The notes under the pieces: model-generated
Databases searched by the model: none
Told to the model about the DNA's origin: nothing
What the model saw: the letters and a program-made list of their open reading frames with translations, nothing else
Position numbers and translations under genes: made by a program
Assembly: GCF_033097365.1 (NCBI RefSeq)
Contig: NZ_AP028461.1
Location: 5,146,001-5,210,000, forward strand
DNA length: 64,000 nt
From: Actinoplanes sichuanensis
GTDB lineage: Bacteria > Actinomycetota > Actinomycetes > Mycobacteriales > Micromonosporaceae
Direction: 5' to 3'
In this document: positions 53,431 to 61,885 of the stretch, piece by piece
Layout: each line of letters opens with the position of its first letter
Position numbering within the stretch: the first letter of the stretch is position 1

Positions 53431-54357
53431 ATGAAGACACTGTCGCGCATGATCGTCACCGCCGGCCTGGGGCTGTTCGCGGCGCTCAGCGTCGCGACGG
53501 GTCCGGTTCAGGCCCATCCCGGACATGGTTGGGGGCACTCCCCGCGCGATCCGTTCGGGGGATACGCGGTCGGCTATTTCCCCTCGTGGCGAATGTGCGA
53601 GGCCACCGGGCTGAGTGGCGCGAAATTCCGTCGCTGGAACGACTACGTCTGTGGCTACGCTCTTCTCGGGCCGGGTGGCAGCACGTGGGCGCTGCTGGTC
53701 GTGCCGGGACACGGCCGACTGCGATACGACCCGCGGCTCCGGCGGTATCCGAATCGGCCGGCGTATCCCGGTCCGGTGCGGCCCGGTCATCCGCAGCCGC
53801 TCTGGCCGAACTATGAAACCACGCCCGGATATCCCGGTCGCGGTCATTCCGCCCCCGGGCCGGGCGTGCCTGGCCACGGTGGCTGGGGCCAGCCGGGCGG
53901 GGGCCAGCCGGGCGGGGGCCAGCCGGGCGGGGGCCAGCCGGGCTGGGGCCAGCCGGGCGGGGGCCAGCCGGGCGGGGGCCAGCCGGGCGGGGGCCAGCCG
54001 GGCGGGGGCGGGGTGAAGCCGTCGCCCTCCGGCAATGCGACTCATCCCAGCCCGTCGCCGTCCGGCAACGCGACTCAACCGAAACCGTCGCCCTCGCCGT
54101 CCGGCAACGCTACTCAGCCGAAGCCGTCGCCGTCGCCGTCGGGTAATGCGGGACAGCCGGGCGGCGGCGTCCGACCCGGTTCGGGTTGGTCGGGACAACC
54201 GGGCCCGGGTGGCGTTGGCCGGCCCGGCTCCACTGGTGGCGGCCAGTGGGGACCGGGAAGCAACGGCCGGCCCGGGACCAGCGGTGGCGGCCAGTGGGGG
54301 CCGGGGAACAGCGGTGGCGGCGGGACCCGGACCGGGCTGACCGTGTCGACCCGGTGA
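53431..54357 (+). CDS. Secreted GQP-repeat protein
   Basis: This 308-aa exported protein has a Sec signal (MKTLSRMIVTAGLGLFAALSVATGPVQA, cut near AQA-H), a folded part of about 80 residues with two Cys (WRMCEATG, DYVCGYALLG), and a long low-complexity tail. The tail starts with eight GQPGG/W-type pentapeptides, then four SPSGNA units, then Gly/Ser/Pro stretches. It is likely an extended cell-wall or extracellular protein. AGGGA precedes the ATG. The function of the folded domain is unknown. Confidence 0.8.
   Translation: MKTLSRMIVTAGLGLFAALSVATGPVQAHPGHGWGHSPRDPFGGYAVGYFPSWRMCEATGLSGAKFRRWNDYVCGYALLGPGGSTWALLVVPGHGRLRYDPRLRRYPNRPAYPGPVRPGHPQPLWPNYETTPGYPGRGHSAPGPGVPGHGGWGQPGGGQPGGGQPGGGQPGWGQPGGGQPGGGQPGGGQPGGGGVKPSPSGNATHPSPSPSGNATQPKPSPSPSGNATQPKPSPSPSGNAGQPGGGVRPGSGWSGQPGPGGVGRPGSTGGGQWGPGSNGRPGTSGGGQWGPGNSGGGGTRTGLTVSTR
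53881..54000. repeat. Perfect 60-bp tandem duplication
   Basis: 53881-53940 and 53941-54000 are identical. Each 60-bp unit is four 15-bp units encoding GQPGG or GQPGW, starting GGCTGGGGCC. Perfect identity over 60 bp indicates very recent duplication. Confidence 0.9.
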
Positions 54358-54374
54358 TCCGCACCCGGTGAAAC

Positions 54375-54429
54375 ACGGTCGCGGCCCGGATCCGGCTTCT
54401 CTCTCGTGCCGGTTCCGGGCCGCGACCGT
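54375..54429. terminator. Strong bidirectional hairpin terminator
   Basis: Arms 54375-54395 and 54409-54429 pair over 21 bp with one mismatch around a 13-nt loop. It lies exactly between the convergent secreted-repeat and CHAP genes and lacks a T-run. Confidence 0.85.
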
Positions 54430-54433
54430 CTGA

Positions 54434-55339
54434 TCAGGAGGCGTAGATGTACTGCACTCCGGCGACCGGGGTCAGCCAGCGGTTCGTGACGGTCCACGCG
54501 TTCGGGAAGTTCATCTCGGCCACGTAGATCTGGTTGCCGGAGACCTTCTCGACCCAGGCGGCGTGCCCGCCCTCCATCCCCGCGCCGTTCTGCCCGCCCT
54601 GGAAGATGACGATGCTGTCGACCCGCGGCGTGGATCCGACCGACCACCCGTTGGACGCCGCGCTGGCCGCGAGGTACTTGGCGTCACCGAACGCCTTCGG
54701 GTACACGCCGGTCAGCTGGTGGAAGCGGTCCAAGGCGTAGTAGGCGCACGACCCGCCGTACCCCTGGTTGTAGTTGATCGTCGCGCCGCGAGGCGCACTC
54801 GGGGTGGACGGCGCGGGCGTCGTCGGCGTGGTGGTCGGTGGGGTCGTGGCGGGCGGCGTCGAGACGGGCGGGGTCGAAACCGGCGGCGTTGACACCGGCG
54901 GGGTCGTGACCGGCGGCGGTGAGACCGGCGGGGGCGTTGACACCGGCGGGGTCGTGACCGGGGGCTTCGTGACCGGCGGCGCGGGGGTCACCGTGGTGCC
55001 GCAGGTCGGCTCGCCGCGCAGGAATCGGTCGGGACGGGGGACGTCGGTCTGCCAGGCCGGGAGGTAGCCGCTGACCGGCGCGGTGATGTGGTGCCAGACG
55101 ACGTCGCGGCCGCCCCGGCGGACGCGGATGCCACAGTCGATGGTGATCGCGGTGCCGCGGGTGAGCGTGCCCACGGTGACCGGGCCGGCGACGCGGGGGT
55201 CGTTGACTATTTTCGAGCCGGTGCCCGTCACGTGGTAGCCGGTCGCGCCCGCGGCCTGCGCGGGAACGGCGAGGCCGAGGGCTGCACCCACCGCGACGCC
55301 CGCCACCACGAGCGAACGGGTCAACTGGCGCTTCGACAT
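54434..55339 (-). CDS. Secreted CHAP-domain endopeptidase/amidase
   Basis: This 301-aa exported protein has a Sec signal (ending VPAQAAG), an SH3-like N-terminal domain (about 30-115), a Pro/Thr/Val-rich linker with PPVST repeats (about 116-185), and a C-terminal CHAP domain. The catalytic Cys is in GGSCAYYAL (Cys198), His in EGGHAAWVEK (His259), with Asn277 in VAEMNFPN as the third residue. CHAP enzymes cut peptidoglycan cross-links or stem peptides. The ATG follows AAGGAG. Confidence 0.9.
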   Translation of the reverse strand: MSKRQLTRSLVVAGVAVGAALGLAVPAQAAGATGYHVTGTGSKIVNDPRVAGPVTVGTLTRGTAITIDCGIRVRRGGRDVVWHHITAPVSGYLPAWQTDVPRPDRFLRGEPTCGTTVTPAPPVTKPPVTTPPVSTPPPVSPPPVTTPPVSTPPVSTPPVSTPPATTPPTTTPTTPAPSTPSAPRGATINYNQGYGGSCAYYALDRFHQLTGVYPKAFGDAKYLAASAASNGWSVGSTPRVDSIVIFQGGQNGAGMEGGHAAWVEKVSGNQIYVAEMNFPNAWTVTNRWLTPVAGVQYIYAS

Positions 55340-55468
55340 GCGGTCTCCTTCAGGATTGCGACGTGTGTTCGTCCCCCTTCCTGTCGGCGTGGGCCGACGG
55401 TTACTGGTGGGAGCGCTGGTGCAGCCGGGGTGCGGGAAAGTGTCATACCCGGGCGGCAGGATGTGGGC

Positions 55469-56032
55469 ATGAACCGGAGGCGTCTGCAGTCCGTGCTCGT
55501 TCCGTTCCTCGACCGCGTTCCCGCACACACCGAGTTCCGGCTGGTCGGGACGGCGTCGGCGGTCGCCCGCGGGGTGCCCCTGTCGGTCGGCGACGTCGAC
55601 GTCCTGATGAGGCGACGCAGCGATGTGGACACGATCGCGGCGGCGCTGACCGACCTGCCCTGCCGCGTCGCGCCGACCTGGCTGCCCGAGGCCCGTCAGT
55701 ATTTCGCCGCGTTCACCGTCGACGGCATCGCCCTGGAGATCAGCACCGTCGAGTGGCCGGCCGACACCGACACCCTCGAGTGCGCCGGCCCGGGTCCATG
55801 GGCGCACTACGACCTCGTCGAGCTCGGCCCACGCCGGGTCCCGGTCGTCAGCCTGGAGTTGCGCCTGGTCACCGAGCTGGTCCGCAACCGCCCCGACAGA
55901 TTCAAACCCCTTCTGACCCACATTCGACGGTACGGCGGGGAGCACTCGCTGCTGCTGAGGGCCATGCGCGATCGCCAGGTCGACCCGGCGCTCCGAAAAC
56001 ACGTGGCCGATCAACTGGCCACCGTGCCTTGA
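55469..56032 (+). CDS. Nucleotidyltransferase-fold protein
   Basis: This 187-aa protein has the nucleotidyltransferase signature GTASAVARGVPLSVGDVDVLM (about 27-47), with the two Asp of the DxD motif, followed later by another acidic strand (ALEISTVEW). It resembles kanamycin-NTase-like or DUF4111-like proteins. Substrate unknown. Start at the ATG at 55469. Confidence 0.75.
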   Translation: MNRRRLQSVLVPFLDRVPAHTEFRLVGTASAVARGVPLSVGDVDVLMRRRSDVDTIAAALTDLPCRVAPTWLPEARQYFAAFTVDGIALEISTVEWPADTDTLECAGPGPWAHYDLVELGPRRVPVVSLELRLVTELVRNRPDRFKPLLTHIRRYGGEHSLLLRAMRDRQVDPALRKHVADQLATVP

Positions 56033-56044
56033 CGCGAACGCCCT

Positions 56045-56094
56045 CGGCCCGGGTCCGACCGTTCGACCTCGGTCCGGGTCCGACCGTTCGACCT
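56045..56094. repeat. 25-bp tandem repeat between convergent genes
   Basis: Two 25-bp copies (56045-56069 and 56070-56094) beginning CGGYCCGGGTCCGACC differ at one base. They lie after the nucleotidyltransferase stop and before the GNAT stop. Role unknown. Confidence 0.8.
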
Positions 56095-56141
56095 CTCCCC
56101 GGGCAAGCAGCTGAGCCCTCGATCCAGCCCGGGAGGTGGTT

Positions 56142-56639
56142 TCAGAAGGTGAGGCGGTAACGCTGTTCGAGGCGCCCGCTGCGGGGGTGAGGGGCGGCGT
56201 CGCCGTGCGGGAGCCAGCCGAGGGCCTCGTAGAGTTCGACCGCCCGCGGATTGTCGAGGTAGACCTCCAGCTCGCCGTGGGTGTAGCCGATCGTGGTGAG
56301 CAGGGTCGGGAGTTCTGTGGTCAGGTGGCGGCCGACGCCGCTCCCCCAATTCTCGGGGTCCACGCCGAGGTAGCGGATGTGGGCGGTCGACTCGTCGGCG
56401 GGCATGGGTTCGACCGCCGCGAAGCCGACGATCCGACCATCCGCCTCGGCGATCAACAGTCGTGCCCGGGGAGAGCTCTCGATCACCCGCTCGATCAGGG
56501 GGAGAGCGAGACTCAACGGCGCGACCTCGGGGTCGTTGTCACGCGCCGCCGTGGCCCGGGCCCAGATGGCGGCCGCCTCGGCCAGATGCAGTCCCGGCTC
56601 GGCCACGTAGATGTGCGTCTTCGTCACGCGCCGGATCAT
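56142..56639 (-). CDS. GNAT-family acetyltransferase
   Basis: This 165-aa N-acetyltransferase has the acetyl-CoA loop VDPENWGSGVGRHL (Q/R-x-x-G-x-G/A type) and the C-terminal DNPRAVELYEALGW. The upstream open frame is not coding. Start at the ATG at 56639. Acceptor unknown. Confidence 0.87.
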   Translation of the reverse strand: MIRRVTKTHIYVAEPGLHLAEAAAIWARATAARDNDPEVAPLSLALPLIERVIESSPRARLLIAEADGRIVGFAAVEPMPADESTAHIRYLGVDPENWGSGVGRHLTTELPTLLTTIGYTHGELEVYLDNPRAVELYEALGWLPHGDAAPHPRSGRLEQRYRLTF

Positions 56640-56862
56640 GCCATCACCGTTCGAGGGAAGCGCTCGAGTTTCGATCGGGCCGCCACACCGGGGAAACGGG
56701 GACGAGACGACAGAGCGGTGAGGCCGACTCACCGCGAAACCCGAAAGTCGACGACGGAACGGGCGGGCCGGCCCGCCGCGAAACCTGGAATCGGCGGCGG
56801 CGGCGCCGGGACGTCGACCACTCTGGGGAGGTAAGCGATCGCCGAACCTCCGGGGTGTGCCG

Positions 56863-57879
56863 ATGCCCGACAGCGACTCCGAGGACGTGCCGGACGCGAC
56901 CGGGCCGGCTTCGGTCGAGGAGGAGGGGCCGGGTGGCTGGTCCGGGTTCCGGACCGGGGCCGCGCTCGGTATCGCCCTCGTCGTCGGTTTCGTCGGCGGC
57001 CGGTTCGTCGACTCGCCCATCCCCCGGGCGGAGCCGGCGGAACAGGCGGCAGGGGCGGGAGCGGCAGAACAGGCGGGAGCGGCCGGAACGGCGGCGTCCA
57101 CCGCGCGGGCGGCGCCGACCCCGGATTCGGTGTTCTACGTGACCGGCGCGCCGACTCATCAGCACGGAACCGCCTCCGGCGGCGGCGATACTGCCGGGCT
57201 TGCGCGCAGTGCCGGCGGGCTCAGCCTCGACTCCGGGACGACGGCGTTCGAGGCCGACCGGCGGCAGGCGTTCCGGTTTCGGGTCGTCGCGGCCGGTGGG
57301 GCGCCGGTCACCAGCTACCCGACGGTGCATGAGCGGCCACTGCACCTGGTCGTGATCCGGCGTGATCTGACCGGCTTCCAGCACCTGCACCCGACGATGG
57401 CCCCGGACGGCACCTGGAGCGTCGACCTGACCCTGCCGAAGCCGGGAACCTACCGCGCGATAGCCGACTTCACCGCGATCGTCGGCGGCCAACCGCTGCC
57501 GGTGTCGCTGGGCGTCGACCTGACGGTCGCCGGCGGTCGGATGGTCCCGGTCCCCCTTCCGCCGCCGGCTACGCGGGTGGAGACCGACGGTCTGGCGGTA
57601 CGCCTGGACGGCGCCCCCACAGCCGGTCGTGAGAGCGAACTGACGATCCAGGTCACCGCCCGGGACGGCAGCCCGGCGAAACTCGAACCGTATCTGGGCG
57701 CCGCCGCCCACCTGATCGCGTTCAGCGAGGGCGACGTCGCCTACCTGCACACCCACGCGGAAGTCGGCGCGGCCCGCTTCCGCTGGACCCCGCCGGGACC
57801 CGGCCGGTACCGGCTGTTCGCCGAGTTCCAGCTGGCCGGCCGGGTGCACGTGGCGGCCTTCACGACGCAGGTGCGGTGA
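56863..57879 (+). CDS. Exported two-domain beta protein with conserved histidines
   Basis: This 338-aa protein has one N-terminal membrane segment (ALGIALVVGFVGGRF), an Ala/Glu linker, and two Ig/cupredoxin-like beta domains. The His-containing stretches RPLHLVVIRRDLTGFQHLHPTM and GAAAHLIAFSEGDVAYLHTHAE are striking and are shared by a family of actinobacterial exported proteins often found near copper genes (from memory). No copper gene is visible here. A periplasmic metal-binding role is inference. Start at the ATG at 56863; a GTG at 56857 is in frame. Confidence 0.75.
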   Translation: MPDSDSEDVPDATGPASVEEEGPGGWSGFRTGAALGIALVVGFVGGRFVDSPIPRAEPAEQAAGAGAAEQAGAAGTAASTARAAPTPDSVFYVTGAPTHQHGTASGGGDTAGLARSAGGLSLDSGTTAFEADRRQAFRFRVVAAGGAPVTSYPTVHERPLHLVVIRRDLTGFQHLHPTMAPDGTWSVDLTLPKPGTYRAIADFTAIVGGQPLPVSLGVDLTVAGGRMVPVPLPPPATRVETDGLAVRLDGAPTAGRESELTIQVTARDGSPAKLEPYLGAAAHLIAFSEGDVAYLHTHAEVGAARFRWTPPGPGRYRLFAEFQLAGRVHVAAFTTQVR

Positions 57880-57883
57880 ACCG

Positions 57884-60800
57884 TCAGTCGACCACGTGCT
57901 CGTTGGGATAGCCGAGCACCGGCCCCTCGCCGAACGACGTCAGGGTCCGGGCGCCCCAACAGCTCACGGCCCCGTCGATGCGGGCCGCGCAACTGGTCGT
58001 CCCGTTGGTGGCCAGGTGCGCGACGAGCATGATCCCGGTCTGGTCGTAGAGCACCTGGGCCAGTGGCTCCCCGGCCCGCAACAGGCCGTTGCCGGTCTGC
58101 CCGCCCGCGCCCACGCCGAAGCACCACCCCTGCGGGTTGGGGCTCTTCACGCAGGTCAGGTCTCCGGCCACGGCGAGCCGGGAGGCCTTGACGTCCTCGA
58201 CCACGGTGGGTGTGGTGCGTCCCTTCAGGTCACCGAGTCCGAGTTGTCCGGATTCGTTGGCGCCGAAGCACCACAGCGCCCGGGTCGGGAGCAGAGCGAC
58301 GGCGCAGGTGTGGGCGCGGCCGACGCCGAGCGCGATCACCCCGTACAGATCGGGGACCTTCCGGGCGACCGGCGACGCCGGACCGGCCATGCCGAGCTGG
58401 CCGTCGCTGTTGGCGCCGAAGCACCACAATCCGCCGGACGTGGGCGCCGACTCGAGGTACCGCTCGGCGGCGCACACGTGCCCCGGCCCGACCGCCACCT
58501 GCGAGATCGCGACGAGCGGCTGCCCGGTCCCGTCGACCACCTGGACCGGTTCCGGGTGCGGGGCCCGGTCGGTGAGCCCGGCACCGAGCAGGTCGGCCCG
58601 CCCGAAACACCACAGGCTCCCGTTGGCCCGCCGCACGCAGGTCACCTGATCACCGACGGCGATCTCACCGGCACCCTTGATCGGCACCAGGGCCGGCGTG
58701 ACGGTGGCCGCCGCGGGCTGCCCGGCCTGCCCGGACGCGTTGGCCCCCCAGCAGTAGACCTCGGCGGCCTCGGACAGCACGCAGCTGGTCCCGGTACCGA
58801 CCGCGACGGTGCGCGGCTTGACCCCGTCCGGCAGTGGGATCTTGGCCGGGTGCGCGACCGGCACACCCGGCACTCCCCCGGCGGCGCCGAACCGGTTGTC
58901 GCCCCAGCACCACACCGCGGTGTCCCGGATGACACAGCCGGCGTCGGTGCCGAGCGCGATCCGGGTGGTGCCGCCGAGCCCGGCGATGGGTTCGCTGGGT
59001 CGCGACGAGCGGCTGTCCGCACCGGTTCCGAGCTGCCCGGACCCGTTGGCGCCGAAGCACCACAGTGACCCGTCGCGGGTGAGCGCGCAGCTGGTGGCGC
59101 CGGTGCCACCGGCGGCGGCGACGCTGGTGGCGGTGTCCAGGTTGAGAACCGTCATCGGCACCGCCCAGTCCAGCCCGGCGCCGTCGCCGAGCTGCCCGGC
59201 CCGGCCCGCGCCGAAGCACCTGGCCTGCCCGGAGAGCAGCGTGACGCAGGTGTACCGGTTTCCGGCGCTGACCGCGACGGCGGCCGGCACGTTCACCGGG
59301 GCGGGGTCGCCGGTCGGGGCGACGGTGCGGCCGAGCTGGCCGACGTCGTTGGCGCCGAAACAGGACACCGCGATGCCGGTCAGGACGCAGGTGTGATCGG
59401 TTCCGGCGGAGACCGCCGAGATGCCGGTCAAACCCGGGACCTTCGCGGGGGTACGGGGCGCCGACGTCCCGTAGGTGCCCCAGCAGGCGATCGTCGCGCC
59501 GGTGAGCAGCGCACACGCGTGCCCGCCGCCGACCGTGACCGCCGTGGCGGTCTCCGGCAGACTGATCTTGACCGGGCCGGCGCTGGACGCCGCTCCACCG
59601 AGCTGCCCGCGGCTGCCGTCGCCGAGGCACCAGACCGCACCACCGGCGACCGCGCAGGCCGTACCGCCGTCGGTGTCGACCGCGGTGACCCCGGTCAGCC
59701 CGGCCACCGGGACCGGACGGGTGGTCTGGTCGGGCTTCCCGCCGAGCACCGCGCCCCAGCACCACAGCGCGCCACGGTCGGTGACCGCGCAGGCCTGCCG
59801 GGTGCCGGCCGCGACCTGGGTGACCCCGGTCGGTCCGGTGACGATGACCGGCGCCGCGGTGGAGTTGACCGTGGACAGGTCGCCGAGTTGCCGGCTCTCG
59901 TTGGCGCCCCAACAGCGGGCGGTACCGGACTGGTGGACACCACAGGCGAACGCGCTGCCGACCGACACCGACTGCCAGGGGGCACGGGGTGCCGCGACCG
60001 CGACCACCGACAGCGGCGAGAGGCTGCCGTCGTCGTACACGCTCTGCACCTGGTACCGGTACGCCCGCCCGTCGGTGAGCTGCCGGTCGGTGTTCGCCGA
60101 CTGGGTGGTGCGGGTGATCTCCACACCGTCGCGCAGCACCCGCCACTGGGCCGCCGTTCGGCCCTTCGGGGCGGTGAAGGTCAGCTGGGCCGCCTCGTGC
60201 TGTCCGATCGCGGTGACCGTGGGTGCGTCCTCGGCGGGCGGGGTGGGCCGGGCCGGGACCCGCGCCGACGGCGCCGACTCGACACCACGCGCGTCCAGGG
60301 CGGTCACCCAGTACTCGTAGGTGGTGTCGTTGTCGAGGGCACCGTCGCGAGCGGGCGACGAGGGCACCTCGGCGACCCGGGTGCCGTCGCGGTACACCCG
60401 GTAGCGGGCCGCCGCGGGCAGCGGCATGTCCCAGGTCAGGGTCACCTCGGTGTTTCCGGCGACGGCACGCAGGCCGGTCGGCGGGTTCGGCGGGATGGCC
60501 CGCGGGGTGGCCGCCACGGCCGCAGACGGGGTGGACCACTGCTGGTCGGCGCCGACCACCACCAGCGCGTACCGGTAGGTGATGTCGTTGACCGCGGACG
60601 TGTCGACGAAGCCGGTGCCGGTGAGCACCCCGCCCAGCGCCGAGCCGTCGCGCAGCAGGACCCAGCGGCCGGTGCCGCCGGTCGGCCAGGAGAGGGTGAC
60701 CTTGCTGTCCCCGGCGGTGGCCGAGGGCGCGGCCGGGGCGCCGGGGGCGGGGCCGGGCACGGCGGTGACCACGGCGCTGCGCGGTCCGGCGGCCTTGTTC

Positions 60801-61885
60801 GCGTTGTACGGCAGCAGCTGGTACTGGTACGCCTTCTTGTTGACCAGTCCGGTGTCGGTGTGGCTGAGCATGGTGCCCGGCACCTCGGCGACCTTGGCGT
60901 TGTTGCGGTACACCTCGTAGACGGCGACCGGGTCCTCCGGCTCGGGCCAGCTCAGCAGCACGGCGCCGTCGCGCGGCTGGGCGGTGACCGGGCCGGGCGC
61001 GGCCGGGATCGCCATCGGGGTGGCGACCTTGATCGGCGACGGCCCGGACAGCTGCCCGGAGACCATGACCCGTACCTGGTACTTGTAGGTGACGTTGTCG
61101 GTCAGCCCGGTGTCGGTCGCCTTGACCGTGGGTGCGGCGACCGTCGAGATCATCTCGCCGTTGCGGTAGACGTGGTAGCGCTGCGCGCCGGGCACCGGCT
61201 GCCAGCTCAGGTCGACCCGGCCGGCCCCCGCGGTGGCCACGAGCCCGAACGGGGACCGCTGGTCCTCCTCGGTGGGGATGGCGGTGACCTGGACCGCCTT
61301 GCCGGCGCTTCCGTTGCGGTTCACCGCGGCCAGGCTGATCAGGTACGACTTGTCGTTGACCAGATTGCCGACGGTGAGCGTCGTCGCGGAGGCCTTGGCG
61401 CTGCCCGCCGGGACGCCGTCGACGCGGGCCTGGACGGTCGCCGCGATGGTGTTCTTCGGCTGCTGCCAGGTCAGCGTGACCTGCCCGTTCTGGTTGCGGA
61501 CGGCGACGCCGTTGAGAGCCGGCGGCGGCGCCTGCGGGGTGACCGTCTTGGTGGCGCTCTTGGTCGAGCGGTTGCCCTTGGCGTCGACGCTGCGCAGCGC
61601 GAACTTGTAGGTGGCGCCGTTGCGGACCACCTCGGTGGTCCACTTGCCGCCGGGCACCTGCTTGGCGAAGACGGCCCCGTTGCGGATGATGTCGACGCCC
61701 GCCGACCCGGCGGCCCGGGTCCAGGTCAGGGTGACCCGTCCGTCGCCGGCGACCGCGGTGAAGTTGGTCGGCGGCGCGATGCCGGCCGCGGCCAGAGCCT
61801 GCGCGGCCACCCCGAAGACGGCGGCCAGGATCAGGATCAGCAGGTACGCGGCGGGGCGCCGGTACCCGGCACGGATCAGTGGCAT
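57884..61885 (-). CDS. Secreted 7x FN3 - 14x RCC1-repeat protein
   Basis: This 1333-aa exported protein starts MPLIRAGYRRPAAYLLILILAAVFGVAAQALAAA, a Sec signal. Seven fibronectin type III domains follow (for example PPTNFTAVAGDGRVTLTW, PPTGLRAVAGNTEVTLTW), each about 85-100 aa. The C-terminal half has 14 RCC1-like repeats (CFGANGSGQLG-type, with conserved Trp/Cys), enough for two seven-bladed propellers. FN3 domains may act as spacers. Its start overlaps the stop of the metallophosphoesterase gene by 10 nt, so the two are coupled. A ligand or partner is unknown; related architectures appear in actinobacterial extracellular proteins. Confidence 0.87.
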   Translation of the reverse strand: MPLIRAGYRRPAAYLLILILAAVFGVAAQALAAAGIAPPTNFTAVAGDGRVTLTWTRAAGSAGVDIIRNGAVFAKQVPGGKWTTEVVRNGATYKFALRSVDAKGNRSTKSATKTVTPQAPPPALNGVAVRNQNGQVTLTWQQPKNTIAATVQARVDGVPAGSAKASATTLTVGNLVNDKSYLISLAAVNRNGSAGKAVQVTAIPTEEDQRSPFGLVATAGAGRVDLSWQPVPGAQRYHVYRNGEMISTVAAPTVKATDTGLTDNVTYKYQVRVMVSGQLSGPSPIKVATPMAIPAAPGPVTAQPRDGAVLLSWPEPEDPVAVYEVYRNNAKVAEVPGTMLSHTDTGLVNKKAYQYQLLPYNANKAAGPRSAVVTAVPGPAPGAPAAPSATAGDSKVTLSWPTGGTGRWVLLRDGSALGGVLTGTGFVDTSAVNDITYRYALVVVGADQQWSTPSAAVAATPRAIPPNPPTGLRAVAGNTEVTLTWDMPLPAAARYRVYRDGTRVAEVPSSPARDGALDNDTTYEYWVTALDARGVESAPSARVPARPTPPAEDAPTVTAIGQHEAAQLTFTAPKGRTAAQWRVLRDGVEITRTTQSANTDRQLTDGRAYRYQVQSVYDDGSLSPLSVVAVAAPRAPWQSVSVGSAFACGVHQSGTARCWGANESRQLGDLSTVNSTAAPVIVTGPTGVTQVAAGTRQACAVTDRGALWCWGAVLGGKPDQTTRPVPVAGLTGVTAVDTDGGTACAVAGGAVWCLGDGSRGQLGGAASSAGPVKISLPETATAVTVGGGHACALLTGATIACWGTYGTSAPRTPAKVPGLTGISAVSAGTDHTCVLTGIAVSCFGANDVGQLGRTVAPTGDPAPVNVPAAVAVSAGNRYTCVTLLSGQARCFGAGRAGQLGDGAGLDWAVPMTVLNLDTATSVAAAGGTGATSCALTRDGSLWCFGANGSGQLGTGADSRSSRPSEPIAGLGGTTRIALGTDAGCVIRDTAVWCWGDNRFGAAGGVPGVPVAHPAKIPLPDGVKPRTVAVGTGTSCVLSEAAEVYCWGANASGQAGQPAAATVTPALVPIKGAGEIAVGDQVTCVRRANGSLWCFGRADLLGAGLTDRAPHPEPVQVVDGTGQPLVAISQVAVGPGHVCAAERYLESAPTSGGLWCFGANSDGQLGMAGPASPVARKVPDLYGVIALGVGRAHTCAVALLPTRALWCFGANESGQLGLGDLKGRTTPTVVEDVKASRLAVAGDLTCVKSPNPQGWCFGVGAGGQTGNGLLRAGEPLAQVLYDQTGIMLVAHLATNGTTSCAARIDGAVSCWGARTLTSFGEGPVLGYPNEHVVD

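Noticed and set aside
53881..54000. CRISPR array at the 15-bp repeats
   Set aside because: Repeats are contiguous, in frame, encode GQPGG, and have no spacers or cas genes nearby.
58665..61643. Minus-strand open frame of 992 codons in another frame over the FN3-RCC1 gene
   Set aside because: It is Arg/Gly/His-rich noise. The true frame encodes clear FN3 and RCC1 repeats.
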